Shown here one piece after another: positions 1-7,908 of a stretch of 54,169 nt of DNA (its first letter is position 1; every line of letters begins with the position of its first letter). The notes beneath the pieces are model-generated. The model was not told the origin of the DNA. It saw only the letters and a program-made list of their open reading frames with translations, and did not search any database. A program made the position numbers and the translations under genes. Source of the DNA: Spirochaetota bacterium (lineage in GTDB: Bacteria; Spirochaetota; UBA4802; JAFGDQ01); assembly GCA_016932015.1 (NCBI GenBank), contig JAFGDQ010000018.1:1-54169 (forward strand), in the 5' to 3' direction.

Positions 1-1
1 T

Positions 2-88
2 ATTGCTTTTTGTTGGATAATTATTATTCTTATTGGATTAAGTCAATTAATTTGTATAGTAGGGTTAATTTTTAGAGATTCCCTTTAA
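2..88 (+). CDS. Possible 3' end of a membrane protein (partial)
   Basis: An open frame enters from the left edge and runs 28 codons to a TAA at 86-88. It is strongly hydrophobic: a run of I, L, V and G followed by the polar end IFRDSL, which is what the last transmembrane helix of an integral membrane protein looks like. Its 3' end overlaps the end of the convergent truncated chemoreceptor by about 17 bases. AT-rich DNA can give such a run by chance and no start is visible, so this is tentative. It would be the tail of a gene lying mostly outside the window. Confidence 0.25.
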   Translation: MAFCWIIIILIGLSQLICIVGLIFRDSL

Positions 89-674
89 TTAAATTCTGTG
101 AGAAAGTCCCGAGATCAAATGGCAGACCCACAATGCCTATTACTTTAGTTCCCAGCATAACAGGCACAGATGCCAGTGTTACTATTGTTGTTCCGTCCGG
201 AGATTTTCCGGGTTTTCCTATATGAATTTTACCGCTAAGATTTGCTCTGATATTATCGTCAAATCCAATACCTCCCCATCTCATTCCGTCCTGCTTACCG
301 TTCCCGCTTACAATAATCTTGGGGTTTTGTTCTGCATTTGATATAAAAACCTCTTCATAAATTCCGGCTATATTATATTTAGCGGTAACCAGTTCACGTG
401 CTTCTTTTGATATTTTACCTGTAAGCACGACATCTTTTACAATCTGCAAAGCCGCGAGCTCTCTGGCTGTATCCAACTGCTGTTTATAAAAAGAATCAAC
501 CTCTAATTTTACGACATTGTTTACATTGTCAATTTCGTTAATATACAGTGCGGTTAAAGAGGTTAAAGCCGAGTTGTAGGAAGAAACGGAGATAACAGCA
601 GCAAGTAAAATAATAATTATTATGACTATACCCGAAAGTACGAGTCTTAGACTTTTAAATTTTGATAATTTCAT
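72..674 (-). CDS. Truncated methyl-accepting chemotaxis protein (sensor half only)
   Basis: The 200-residue product has an N-terminal membrane helix (about residues 9-31, VLSGIVIIIIILLAAV) followed by a periplasmic Cache-like sensing region with motifs such as EEVFISNAEQNPKI and PVMLGTKVIGIVGLPFDL. This is the usual front half of a chemoreceptor. The protein stops where the second half of the Cache domain, the second helix, HAMP and the methylated signalling hairpin should follow, so no output domain exists. The start is well supported by a GGAGGAG ribosome site 5-6 bases upstream. It may be a gene remnant broken near position 72, or a decoy sensor. The truncation is visible directly; loss of function is inferred. 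Confidence 0.7.
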   Translation of the reverse strand: MKLSKFKSLRLVLSGIVIIIIILLAAVISVSSYNSALTSLTALYINEIDNVNNVVKLEVDSFYKQQLDTARELAALQIVKDVVLTGKISKEARELVTAKYNIAGIYEEVFISNAEQNPKIIVSGNGKQDGMRWGGIGFDDNIRANLSGKIHIGKPGKSPDGTTIVTLASVPVMLGTKVIGIVGLPFDLGTFSQNLIKGNL

Positions 675-962
675 AATTTACTCCTCCATTTTTGGTAGCT
701 TTGATTTTAACACATAGAAATAAAAAAATCAAATTTTTTTATTTTTTGAATAAATGCAGTAAGGGAATAGAATAAATGAAACTGAATATCGCCAAATAAT
801 AATGCCGAAAATTACCGGCTTATTTTTTCTTTATATAATATAAAAAATCGAATTCCCCGGATAATTTTTGTATCTTTAGTTAAAACAATTATTATCAGCC
901 GGGCTATATTCTTTTAGCAGTTAAAGTATAAAAAAATAAAATACATACAGGAGGAAAACCAG

Positions 963-1361
963 ATGACTCCGGCATTACTCACATTATTAAAAAGCGTACC
1001 ATGGGATATAGTTATCAGAAACGCACCCAGGGTCGCGGCAGAAGCAAAAAAACTATGGGACACAATCGCAAAAAAGGAAATTCAGGAAATTCCTTCCGGC
1101 CGGCAATCCGGCACGGAAGCCGTAAAAAAGATGACACCCTCCGAAATGCAGTCTAAAATTATTTTTCTGGAAAAGGCTGTTTCCGATTTAAACAATCAGA
1201 TGCTTGCGTCCTCGGAAATTATTAAGGAACTTGCGGAACAGAATACACAGCTTGTCCGGCGTATTGAGACCAGCCGTGTACGTCTGAAATTGATAGCATT
1301 AATAAGCACGGCTGTCTGGATTATTCTAGTGATAAGTCTGATTATCACAAGAACAGGCTGA
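963..1361 (+). CDS. Tail-anchored coiled-coil protein, unknown function
   Basis: I do not recognise a named family. The 132-residue product has an N-terminal hydrophobic/amphipathic stretch (TPALLTLLKSVPWDIV) and a charged middle. A coiled-coil-like segment spans about residues 58-102 with regular Leu/Ile spacing (QSKIIFLEKAVSDLNNQM). A single membrane helix near residues 110-128 (ALISTAVWIILVISLII) precedes a short polar tail. This suggests a cytoplasmic protein anchored by its C terminus, perhaps oligomeric. An AGGAGG site 7 bases before the ATG supports the start. It is monocistronic, with about 290 bases of AT-rich non-coding DNA before it and 270 after it. Nothing indicates the partner. 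Confidence 0.7.
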   Translation: MTPALLTLLKSVPWDIVIRNAPRVAAEAKKLWDTIAKKEIQEIPSGRQSGTEAVKKMTPSEMQSKIIFLEKAVSDLNNQMLASSEIIKELAEQNTQLVRRIETSRVRLKLIALISTAVWIILVISLIITRTG

Positions 1362-1632
1362 CTAAATAAACAATTATTCTTCTGAACCTGTCAGGAGTCT
1401 GCACCTGAAATCCTTCTTTCAGCCATGCGGCATTAAATTAAAGGGCTGAGCCGTCAACATCACGCGGCCATGCTCAAGGTGCGCAGGGGAATCAGACGAT
1501 CCCGGAAGAAACGCAAAAAAATCCCTGCATTGTTTAAAAAAGCTTGCACAAAATGACAGGAATCCGTACGTACGCAAACAAGCCAAAGGCTCAAGTCAAA
1601 TGATAAATAACGATTTTTAAGAAGAGATTTTT

Positions 1633-1914
1633 ATGAAAAATATTACTGCTTCAGACAGAAAAAATTTAAAATCCCGGGCTCATCATTTAAAACCTGTTAT
1701 TCAGATAGGCAGAAACGGCATTACACCTTCACTGATCTCTGCTCTAGATAAAGCCCTTCTGGATCATGAGCTGATAAAAATCAAATTCCAGGATTTCAAG
1801 GAAGAGAAAAGAGACCTTGCGAACGAGATAGCGGAAGAAACCGGATGCGCAATAATTTCAATGATGGGTAACATATTAACCGTTTACAGAGAAAACGAAG
1901 AAGATGATAAATAA
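1633..1914 (+). CDS. yhbY: YhbY/CRM-domain RNA-binding protein
   Basis: The 93-residue protein consists of one CRM (YhbY) domain, the usual length for the bacterial family. It carries the family signature GRNGITPSLISALDKAL followed by ELIKIKF, and the LANEIAEETGCA and MMGNILTVYR segments that form the rest of the alpha/beta fold. Family members bind RNA and associate with the pre-50S ribosomal subunit, so a role in ribosome assembly is likely. A purine-rich AAGAAGAG precedes the ATG. It sits alone, without the ftsH/rlmE neighbours found in enterobacteria. Family assignment is secure; the precise role is inferred. Confidence 0.92.
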   Translation: MKNITASDRKNLKSRAHHLKPVIQIGRNGITPSLISALDKALLDHELIKIKFQDFKEEKRDLANEIAEETGCAIISMMGNILTVYRENEEDDK

Positions 1915-2219
1915 ACTATAGCAGTGATTTTCCGGCTGCCTCACTTGCTTTTCCCGCCACTGAAAACCGCATTCCGGCAAAAAAACAGCTGAAAGAGTCA
2001 GGTACAAAATTGTATAAAATTTTTCAGGCTTAAGCAAAATAAATTGACTTTTTTATCATAATACTTGTTATCATCTACTGACGGCACTACCAAATTCTAA
2101 TTATCTAAATGAGAATTTTTCATGTTAGATGGGCTTTGGAGAAAGAGGGAAAGCCGGAATCAATGTCCGCGGCAAATGCCCGGTTATTTCTAATTTTACA
2201 TTTCTTAACGAGGTATGAA
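1915..2219. other. Non-coding interval upstream of the acidic secreted protein
   Basis: About 305 bases when the downstream start is placed at 2220. A reading frame runs from an ATG at 2109 into the next gene, but the extra 37 residues precede a textbook signal peptide and have no ribosome site, so I treat them as leader. I see no RNA gene or repeat here. Confidence 0.4.
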
Positions 2220-2471
2220 ATGTTTACTTCAAAAAAAATTACAATATTTTCTCTCTTGATCTTTTGTCTGTTTTTTCTGTCTGCTGCCTTTGCCGGATCA
2301 CAGCTGAACACAATCAGCAATGAAACAGGCAAGGATTTAGCTCCTGCAATCTGTACAGACGATTCTGAAACTGAAGTGTATGAAGAGACAGAAGAAGGTG
2401 ATTACGACGAATCTTATGATGAAAGCCAGCCTGAAGATATGCAGGGTGATCCCGATATGGAAACAGAATAG
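2220..2471 (+). CDS. Small acidic secreted protein, unknown function
   Basis: The start is placed at an internal ATG because it gives a classical signal peptide (MFTSKKITIFSLLIFC, then LSAAFA with cleavage after residue 25) and has CGAGG six bases upstream. The longer frame from 2109 would bury the signal. The mature part is about 58 residues, of which 21 are Asp or Glu and only one is Lys, with a single Cys, and no fold is recognisable. It would be exported to the periplasm or cell surface. Such polyanionic tails can bind cations or basic surfaces, but no function can be assigned. A strong terminator follows directly, so it is a one-gene transcript. Confidence 0.65.
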   Translation: MFTSKKITIFSLLIFCLFFLSAAFAGSQLNTISNETGKDLAPAICTDDSETEVYEETEEGDYDESYDESQPEDMQGDPDMETE

Positions 2472-2498
2472 CAAGCAATTAAGCAAATCATAAGCGGA

Positions 2499-2530
2499 AT
2501 GCCCCGGCAGTACTGCCGGGGCATTTTTTA
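2499..2530 (+). terminator. Rho-independent terminator of the acidic protein gene
   Basis: A perfect GC-rich inverted repeat (arms GCCCCGGCAG at 2501-2510 and CTGCCGGGGC at 2513-2522, extended by AT/AT) is followed by TTTTTTATT. This is a textbook intrinsic terminator 30 bases after the stop codon. Confidence 0.92.
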
Positions 2531-2658
2531 TTCCGATTTTATTCGTAAAATTTTTCTTTTATTTTTGACAAACATATGACAAGTGCGATATAAATATACC
2601 GCATTATTTGTTTCAGTATTTTCACAATTCATTAAAGCCTCTATCAGGGAATCATATT

Positions 2659-3216
2659 ATGAATGATGAGATCTTGGCATTAATCCTTATTTTCTGCGCC
2701 AGAGTAATTGACGTTTCACTCGGCACTATCAGAATAATACTTGTATCCCAGGGATACAGAAAAATCGCTCCCATAATGGGGTTTGTTGAAATTTTAATAT
2801 GGCTGACCGCAATCGGAAAAGCGCTGAACAATTTAAGCAGTATATACAGCTATCTGATATATGCCGGAGGATTCGCCACAGGAAATTATGTTGGCATGCT
2901 TCTTGAGTCCAAACTGTCACTCGGATTTCAATCAGTAAGAATCATAACCAGTGAAAAAGTAACAGCTCTTCCCATGGCTTTAAAAGACGAAGGACTTGAA
3001 CTTTCCATTGTAAACGGCAAAGGGGCAAAAGGTGACATTTTAATAATTTACGTGGTCGCCCAGAGACGAAAAGTGAAGAAGCTTATTAACCTGGTAAATG
3101 AAATTGAACCTCACGCAATCATTACTGTTGAAGATGTAAGGTCTCATAAGACATCATTTCTGGGCGGCAAGAAATTTTCGGAAATATTAAGCAGGCAGAT
3201 AACCAAAAGAAAATAA
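2659..3216 (+). CDS. UPF0316 membrane protein (DUF5698 + DUF2179)
   Basis: The 185-residue protein begins MNDEILALIL. I chose this ATG over an upstream TTG at 2608 because AGGGA lies 8 bases before it and it gives the usual UPF0316 N terminus. The first half has about three membrane helices with the family motifs ARVIDVSLGTIRII and GFVEILIWL...A. The C-terminal half is a soluble DUF2179 domain (about residues 105-160, FQSVRIITS...GDILIIYVV). UPF0316 proteins are widespread in bacteria without an established biochemical role; DUF2179 domains are suspected ligand sensors. The gene stands alone between a terminator and a convergent glycosyltransferase. Confidence 0.9.
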   Translation: MNDEILALILIFCARVIDVSLGTIRIILVSQGYRKIAPIMGFVEILIWLTAIGKALNNLSSIYSYLIYAGGFATGNYVGMLLESKLSLGFQSVRIITSEKVTALPMALKDEGLELSIVNGKGAKGDILIIYVVAQRRKVKKLINLVNEIEPHAIITVEDVRSHKTSFLGGKKFSEILSRQITKRK

Positions 3217-3287
3217 TACTAACGTAAAAGGCCAGTTCTTAAATTGTATTTCCCTGTCAAAACAGCAGAAAATCTATAACAGCACGC

Positions 3288-4535
3288 TTAACATATTTCT
3301 GCCTTATCTTCCCAGCGCTGTATCAGATAATCTTTCATTTTTTCAAATACTTCCGCCTGTTCCTCAACTACAGCCTCAGCTTCCTCATTTGACATATCTT
3401 TTGTCCTGTTTACAAAGGAAGCGATTCTGGCAAAATATAACGGAGTCATCAGACTTACAAGAATGCTGCGGTTGCCTGTCCATTTCGGATAAGCCGCAGC
3501 AAGGTCATAGAGCATTTTAGCCCAGACTTCTGTAGGAAAAAGAAAGTCTTCCTCCACTGTTTTATAAAGTTTTTCTATTACTTCGAAATTATCTGGAAGA
3601 ATTATCTTTTTCCATATTTCGCTATAATTGGTAAACCCGGTTTTAAAATCATTCACAAGCTTTGAAATATTTATTGAAAACGGCTGAGGGTCAATATCCA
3701 CATCATTACCAATTACCGGCACAGGCTGGCTTTCCCTGACCACTTTCCATGTCTTTTCATGCTTTACCATAAGGTCCATAAAAGTCATGACTACCTGCCT
3801 GAACATAGGGCCAAGCGCTTCCGCAGGGTCCTTTACATCATGAATTTTTACTCCAAGGTTCGCCTGGCCTATTTTTGCCTTATTCACCATAGCAGTAATG
3901 GTAAGCCAGATGTCTATACCGAATCTGGCAACATCAGTAAACCATACATCTTCACCTATAAATTTTTTAACAAGCGGGAGTGAAAAAGCAAAATCCCCGC
4001 CAATAGGCTGTCTGACTCTGTAACCGTACAGCGTTCTTGTGAGGTTATAAACGATATTGTTGGTAATTGTTCCGTCATACTTATAGCGTTTGTAATACGG
4101 GGCAATAAAATCAAATGAATCATTCAGAACAGGGTCAACAAGCCTCGCAATCCATTCAGGGGTGATTGACCTGAGGTCTGAATCGAACATCAGGCAAGCT
4201 TTAACGTCAAGTATGTTGGCAGCTTCAAAAACGGCCCTTACAGCAGAGCCTTTTCCCGGGAGTCCTCTGTATATCATAATGATCCTTTCTATCCACGGGC
4301 TGCTTTCCAGAATTTCCGCCTCTTCTCTTGTATCATCAACAGAACCTCCGTCTGACACAAGCACAACACATCTCAGATTTTTATAATGTACGTGAAGACC
4401 CTGCTCAATGGTCTTTACTACATGTCCTATAGTGGCCTGATTATTAAAGCAGGGAATTCCTATCAGAATATCAGCTTCTCCAAGACGTTCAAGCTGCCTC
4501 CTGACAGGTGAGCGTAAAGCCGTACTGAATTGCAT
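3288..4535 (-). CDS. GT-A glycosyltransferase, mannosyl/glucosylglycerate-synthase-like
   Basis: This 415-residue cytoplasmic glycosyltransferase has an N-terminal GT-A nucleotide-sugar fold: ILIGIPCFNN, then VVLVSDGGSVDDT, a DSD metal-binding motif in CLMFDSDLRS, and QPIGGDFAFS with RFGIDIWLT in the acceptor half. Length and order match enzymes related to mannosylglycerate synthase (GT78) and glucosyl-phosphoglycerate synthase (GT81), which make compatible solutes from an NDP-sugar and a glycerate. The acceptor cannot be read from sequence. AAAGGAGA precedes the ATG. It lies 140 bases downstream of a serine hydrolase on the same strand, so a two-gene unit is possible. Glycosyltransferase is secure; the glycerate assignment is moderate. 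Confidence 0.8.
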   Translation of the reverse strand: MQFSTALRSPVRRQLERLGEADILIGIPCFNNQATIGHVVKTIEQGLHVHYKNLRCVVLVSDGGSVDDTREEAEILESSPWIERIIMIYRGLPGKGSAVRAVFEAANILDVKACLMFDSDLRSITPEWIARLVDPVLNDSFDFIAPYYKRYKYDGTITNNIVYNLTRTLYGYRVRQPIGGDFAFSLPLVKKFIGEDVWFTDVARFGIDIWLTITAMVNKAKIGQANLGVKIHDVKDPAEALGPMFRQVVMTFMDLMVKHEKTWKVVRESQPVPVIGNDVDIDPQPFSINISKLVNDFKTGFTNYSEIWKKIILPDNFEVIEKLYKTVEEDFLFPTEVWAKMLYDLAAAYPKWTGNRSILVSLMTPLYFARIASFVNRTKDMSNEEAEAVVEEQAEVFEKMKDYLIQRWEDKAEIC

Positions 4536-4675
4536 TTATAATCTCCTTTAATTAAGTTGTTGAAATATCCGGAAATTAATAACAGGCTCAAACTTTATTA
4601 CTGAACTACGGATATGAACGCATGCAGGAAGTATAAATTTGATTCTTGAAATAATCAACTATTTTACAGCCTGCA

Positions 4676-5593
4676 TCAGGAGGATAGAAAATCGTTTATA
4701 ATTCCGGAAAGCTCCGGTGTACGAAGATAGCCGTAGGACTTATGAGGATTTCGTTTATTATTGAATTCATAATCATTATAAACCACTGTATCCACCGGCC
4801 CGATTTTTCTTGAATTGTGTTTATAATTCTTCCCTAGCCTGTAAATAACCGCGACCTTGTCATCAGGATCGGCAAAATTAAACCACGCATTATTAATATT
4901 CTCAGGCGTATCCAGCATTATATTTTCAGTATATTTCAGCCCCTGTTCTGCAAGTATTTTCTTCATTACAAACTGCATGCCGAGCGGAGAACCTATTGTA
5001 ACAAAAGTATCGATTTTTGCGTCCGGAATAAGAAATCCAAGAGTGTCATAAGAGATAATGGAGCCCATGGAATGCGCGATGATCAATATTTCATAATCGC
5101 TGTATCTGGAAATTTTCTCTGCAAGCCTGCCGCGCACTTCATCCTTTATTGCTTTTCCGTTTTCCAGTGTTTTATTATAATACTCGTCAAGGTCCCTGAA
5201 AAGCAGTTTGATTACTGCTTCAAATATTTTATCCAAATTCAAAAACCTGCCGTTCTTTAAGAACAGTTTATCCGTAATTTCCTCTAATTTATTAAGCAGC
5301 TTGATTTTCAGGTTCATAATTTTTTTATTTTCCGCCTGATTTCTGCTTTTTGCATACGGTTCATCATTATACAGAGGGCCTTTTTTATTAAAAGGAAAAA
5401 CGGACAAAGGCTCGGAATACATTATATCTGCCCAGTATACCATTTTGAATTTGAACATCCATCTGCCCTTATTTATTCTTTTCAATCCTTCCCGTATTGA
5501 TTTCTTCCACCAGTACTTAAGGAGCCATGCGGGCGGTTTATTTGCAAGGCCGTGAATTCCGATGATTACTTTCTTTTTTTTTCTTTTTAGCAT
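4676..5593 (-). CDS. Alpha/beta serine hydrolase (lipase/esterase-like), cytoplasmic
   Basis: The 305-residue protein carries the catalytic marks of an alpha/beta hydrolase. They are an oxyanion-hole HG motif near the N terminus (VIIGIHGLANKP), the nucleophile elbow AHSMGS near residue 175, then FVTIGSPLG, an acidic NFADPDDKVAV region, and a C-terminal His in NPHKSYGYLRTPE. There is no signal peptide, and the N terminus is very basic (MLKRKKKKV). The substrate is unknown; lipid esters are plausible. The start has no obvious Shine-Dalgarno sequence. It precedes the glycosyltransferase on the same strand. Confidence 0.78.
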   Translation of the reverse strand: MLKRKKKKVIIGIHGLANKPPAWLLKYWWKKSIREGLKRINKGRWMFKFKMVYWADIMYSEPLSVFPFNKKGPLYNDEPYAKSRNQAENKKIMNLKIKLLNKLEEITDKLFLKNGRFLNLDKIFEAVIKLLFRDLDEYYNKTLENGKAIKDEVRGRLAEKISRYSDYEILIIAHSMGSIISYDTLGFLIPDAKIDTFVTIGSPLGMQFVMKKILAEQGLKYTENIMLDTPENINNAWFNFADPDDKVAVIYRLGKNYKHNSRKIGPVDTVVYNDYEFNNKRNPHKSYGYLRTPELSGIINDFLSS

Positions 5594-5771
5594 AATTAAG
5601 TACGATTATAAAAATAAAATGATTGAGAATCGCGACGTATATGTTATCTTTACTTATTAAAGTAAAGTAAGGGTGTCAAAGATATTTCCAGGATATATTT
5701 TATTATTTTTAATTCAGGTTACTTTCTTTTTTATAGAAAATTTTGAAAAAATCCCGCAAGGATAATTTATC

Positions 5772-6872
5772 ATGTTTAATTTTAATCCTCTCATAAAAAA
5801 AGTCAACCCTTCTCCCGGCATGCCGGTGCACACAGGAGAAAAAAAAGTTGAGGAAATAAAAGTAAGCATTATCAGGTATGACAATAAAACTCTCAATGAA
5901 AAAATTATTACCATTACGGAGAAAAACAGAAAGCAGTCAATAGACAATATTTATAATTCTTCACTGGTAAAGAACAAGCGGAAAAAATCACAGGTATTAT
6001 GGATCAATATTAAAGGTCTTCATGATGCGGAATTTATAAATGAAATCGGCAGCAGATTTGAAATTCACAACCTTACCATTGAAGATATTCTGAATACAGC
6101 ACACAGGCCGAAAGTGGAGGACTTTGATAAATACTTGTTTATTGCCATGAAATCATTAAGCCTCGGAAAATCCGGCGGCATCGCATCAGAGCAGCTGAGC
6201 ATTGTTTTAAAATCCGATATTATTTTATCCTTCCAGGAAGGGGGTGAAAAGCTGTTTACCGCTCTCAGAAACAGAATAGATAACGTCAAAGGCCGTATAA
6301 GAAAAAGAGGGGGCGATTATCTATCCTATGCGATAATTGACACCATCATTGACAGGTACTTTTTTATCTTTAACAAAATCGCTGAACAGATGGAAGATAT
6401 TGAAAAAGAGCTGCTCGAGAATCCTTCACATGAAACATTAAAGAAAATTCAGGAATTAAAAAACTATTCGCTTATTATGAGAAAATCTATCTGGCCTGTA
6501 CGGGACATGATGCGATACTTAATATATGAAGACCTGCCAATAATTAAAGAAATCAACATCCCTTTTTTCAGAGACGTAAACGACCACGTTGTTCATATTA
6601 TAGATATTATTGAATCAGTAAAGGAAATGCTTACAGGCATGCATGATATGTATCTTTCAAGCATAAGCAACAAAATGAACGAAATAATGAAAGTGCTTAC
6701 TATAATTGCTACCATCTTTATCCCTCTTACATTTGTTGCCGGCATTTACGGCATGAATTTTAAATTCATGCCGGAGCTTGAATGGAAATGGGGCTACTTT
6801 GCTTCGCTCGGTTTTATGCTGATTCTTGCAGGAATTATGCTGATATTTTTTAAGAGAAAAAAATGGCTCTGA
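5772..6872 (+). CDS. corA: CorA-family Mg2+/Co2+ transporter
   Basis: The 366-residue inner-membrane channel has a large cytoplasmic N-terminal funnel (residues 1 to about 300) and two C-terminal helices. The first helix ends in the diagnostic YGMN selectivity motif (FVAGIYGMNFKFMPELEW) and the second is followed by the basic tail FKRKKWL. It imports divalent cations, mainly Mg2+, as a pentamer. AAGGAT precedes the ATG. It converges with the ferredoxin gene at 6893, leaving 20 bases between the stops. No Mg2+ riboswitch is apparent in the 178 bases upstream. Confidence 0.95.
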   Translation: MFNFNPLIKKVNPSPGMPVHTGEKKVEEIKVSIIRYDNKTLNEKIITITEKNRKQSIDNIYNSSLVKNKRKKSQVLWINIKGLHDAEFINEIGSRFEIHNLTIEDILNTAHRPKVEDFDKYLFIAMKSLSLGKSGGIASEQLSIVLKSDIILSFQEGGEKLFTALRNRIDNVKGRIRKRGGDYLSYAIIDTIIDRYFFIFNKIAEQMEDIEKELLENPSHETLKKIQELKNYSLIMRKSIWPVRDMMRYLIYEDLPIIKEINIPFFRDVNDHVVHIIDIIESVKEMLTGMHDMYLSSISNKMNEIMKVLTIIATIFIPLTFVAGIYGMNFKFMPELEWKWGYFASLGFMLILAGIMLIFFKRKKWL

Positions 6873-6892
6873 TATTGCTTAAAACCTGTTTA

Positions 6893-7732
6893 TCAGGCGA
6901 CCTGCCCGTTCATTGTAATTGTATGATCCTTAACAGGAATATTTTTTCCAGCTTTTTCAAAGGCTTTATCCAGTATATAATTGACCCCGCCGCAGCACGG
7001 TACTTCCATATGGAGAACTGTTATGGACCTGATGTAATGTGCTGAAATAATTGAGACCAGCTTGTCCACATACTCCTCAATAAAGGGATCAAGCTTTGGA
7101 CAGAACATGATTGCAATTTTGCCTTTCAGAAAATCCCTGTGAAAATCTCCGTAGGCAAAAGGAACACAGTCGGCAGCTATTAAGAGATCGGCATTGTCAA
7201 AATAGGGAGCAGCAGGATTAATCAGCTTAAGCTGAACAGGCCATTGCCTGAGTTCTGAAGCAATTGTTCCCGTCTTTTCAGCATTGCCTGCACTTTCAAT
7301 TATTCTTTCCGCAGACCCGGGACAGTTCATAATTCCGGAGCTGCATGACTTTATTTCCTCAAGCGGTTTATCCTTTATATGCTCAGGAATTTCAATATTA
7401 TTCTTCTCAAGATAATCAATCGCCTCATTATACAGCCCTGCCTCTCCATGATCGGCAAGATGTTCCAGATGAGCCTGGATTACAGGCTGTCCCTGCTTTA
7501 CGATATTTGACATTACCAGTGCTTCACTGTAAGGTTCAGCTTCACGCTCTGTAACAGTGATTGCACCTTCAGGGCAGGTGCCTATGCACGCTCCAAGACC
7601 GTCGCAGAAAAGATCGCTTACTAGTCTTGCTTTGCCCTCTATTATCTGCAAAGCACCCTCCGGGCAGTCGGGCACGCAAAGTCCGCAGCCTGTACACTTA
7701 TTTTCATCAATCTCTATTATTTTCCTTTTCAT
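6893..7732 (-). CDS. Hcp-associated 2[4Fe-4S] ferredoxin-like protein
   Basis: The 279-residue protein starts with two [4Fe-4S] motifs (CTGCGLCVPDCP and CDGLGACIGTCP). A linker and a C-terminal domain follow, with further cysteines (CSSGIMNCPGS and VPCCGG) and the conserved block LRQWPVQLKLINPAAPYF. Proteins of this design are regular neighbours of hcp in anaerobes, so it probably donates electrons to hydroxylamine reductase or belongs to the same NO/nitrosative-stress response. CGGAGA lies 6 bases before the ATG. It is the second gene behind hcp, separated by 176 bases that hold a dispersed repeat. No redox partner has been proven for this protein. Confidence 0.88.
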   Translation of the reverse strand: MKRKIIEIDENKCTGCGLCVPDCPEGALQIIEGKARLVSDLFCDGLGACIGTCPEGAITVTEREAEPYSEALVMSNIVKQGQPVIQAHLEHLADHGEAGLYNEAIDYLEKNNIEIPEHIKDKPLEEIKSCSSGIMNCPGSAERIIESAGNAEKTGTIASELRQWPVQLKLINPAAPYFDNADLLIAADCVPFAYGDFHRDFLKGKIAIMFCPKLDPFIEEYVDKLVSIISAHYIRSITVLHMEVPCCGGVNYILDKAFEKAGKNIPVKDHTITMNGQVA

Positions 7733-7818
7733 CTTTTTCTCCGTGAAATTCTCAATGCTTATACTGGAAATATACTACTATTGGCTTTAAACGTAATTGA
7801 CCAGGATCAAGTTTGATA

Positions 7819-7903
7819 TGCCCTCATCCCTCGGAAAGCTTTGCATGCCGTGTCCCTTCTCCCGGAGGGAGAAGGGAAAAGCTTTGCCCTGCAAGGTGAC
7901 GGG
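7819..7903. repeat. Dispersed intergenic repeat, copy 1
   Basis: The interval between hcp and the ferredoxin gene holds a GC-richer element beginning CCCTCATCCC and containing the hairpin CCCTTCTCCC (7854-7863), GGA, GGGAGAAGGG (7867-7876), then TTTGCCCTGCAAGG and GACGGG. A related copy lies at 10432-10525. The shape (CTCATCC, TTCTC/GAGAA hairpin, CAAGG, GATGAG) is that of a short palindromic dispersed repeat. Confidence 0.7.
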
Positions 7904-7908
7904 AAAAT

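Noticed and set aside
5594..5771. Mg2+ riboswitch before corA
   Set aside because: The leader is short and AT-rich with no recognisable M-box or ykoK elements.
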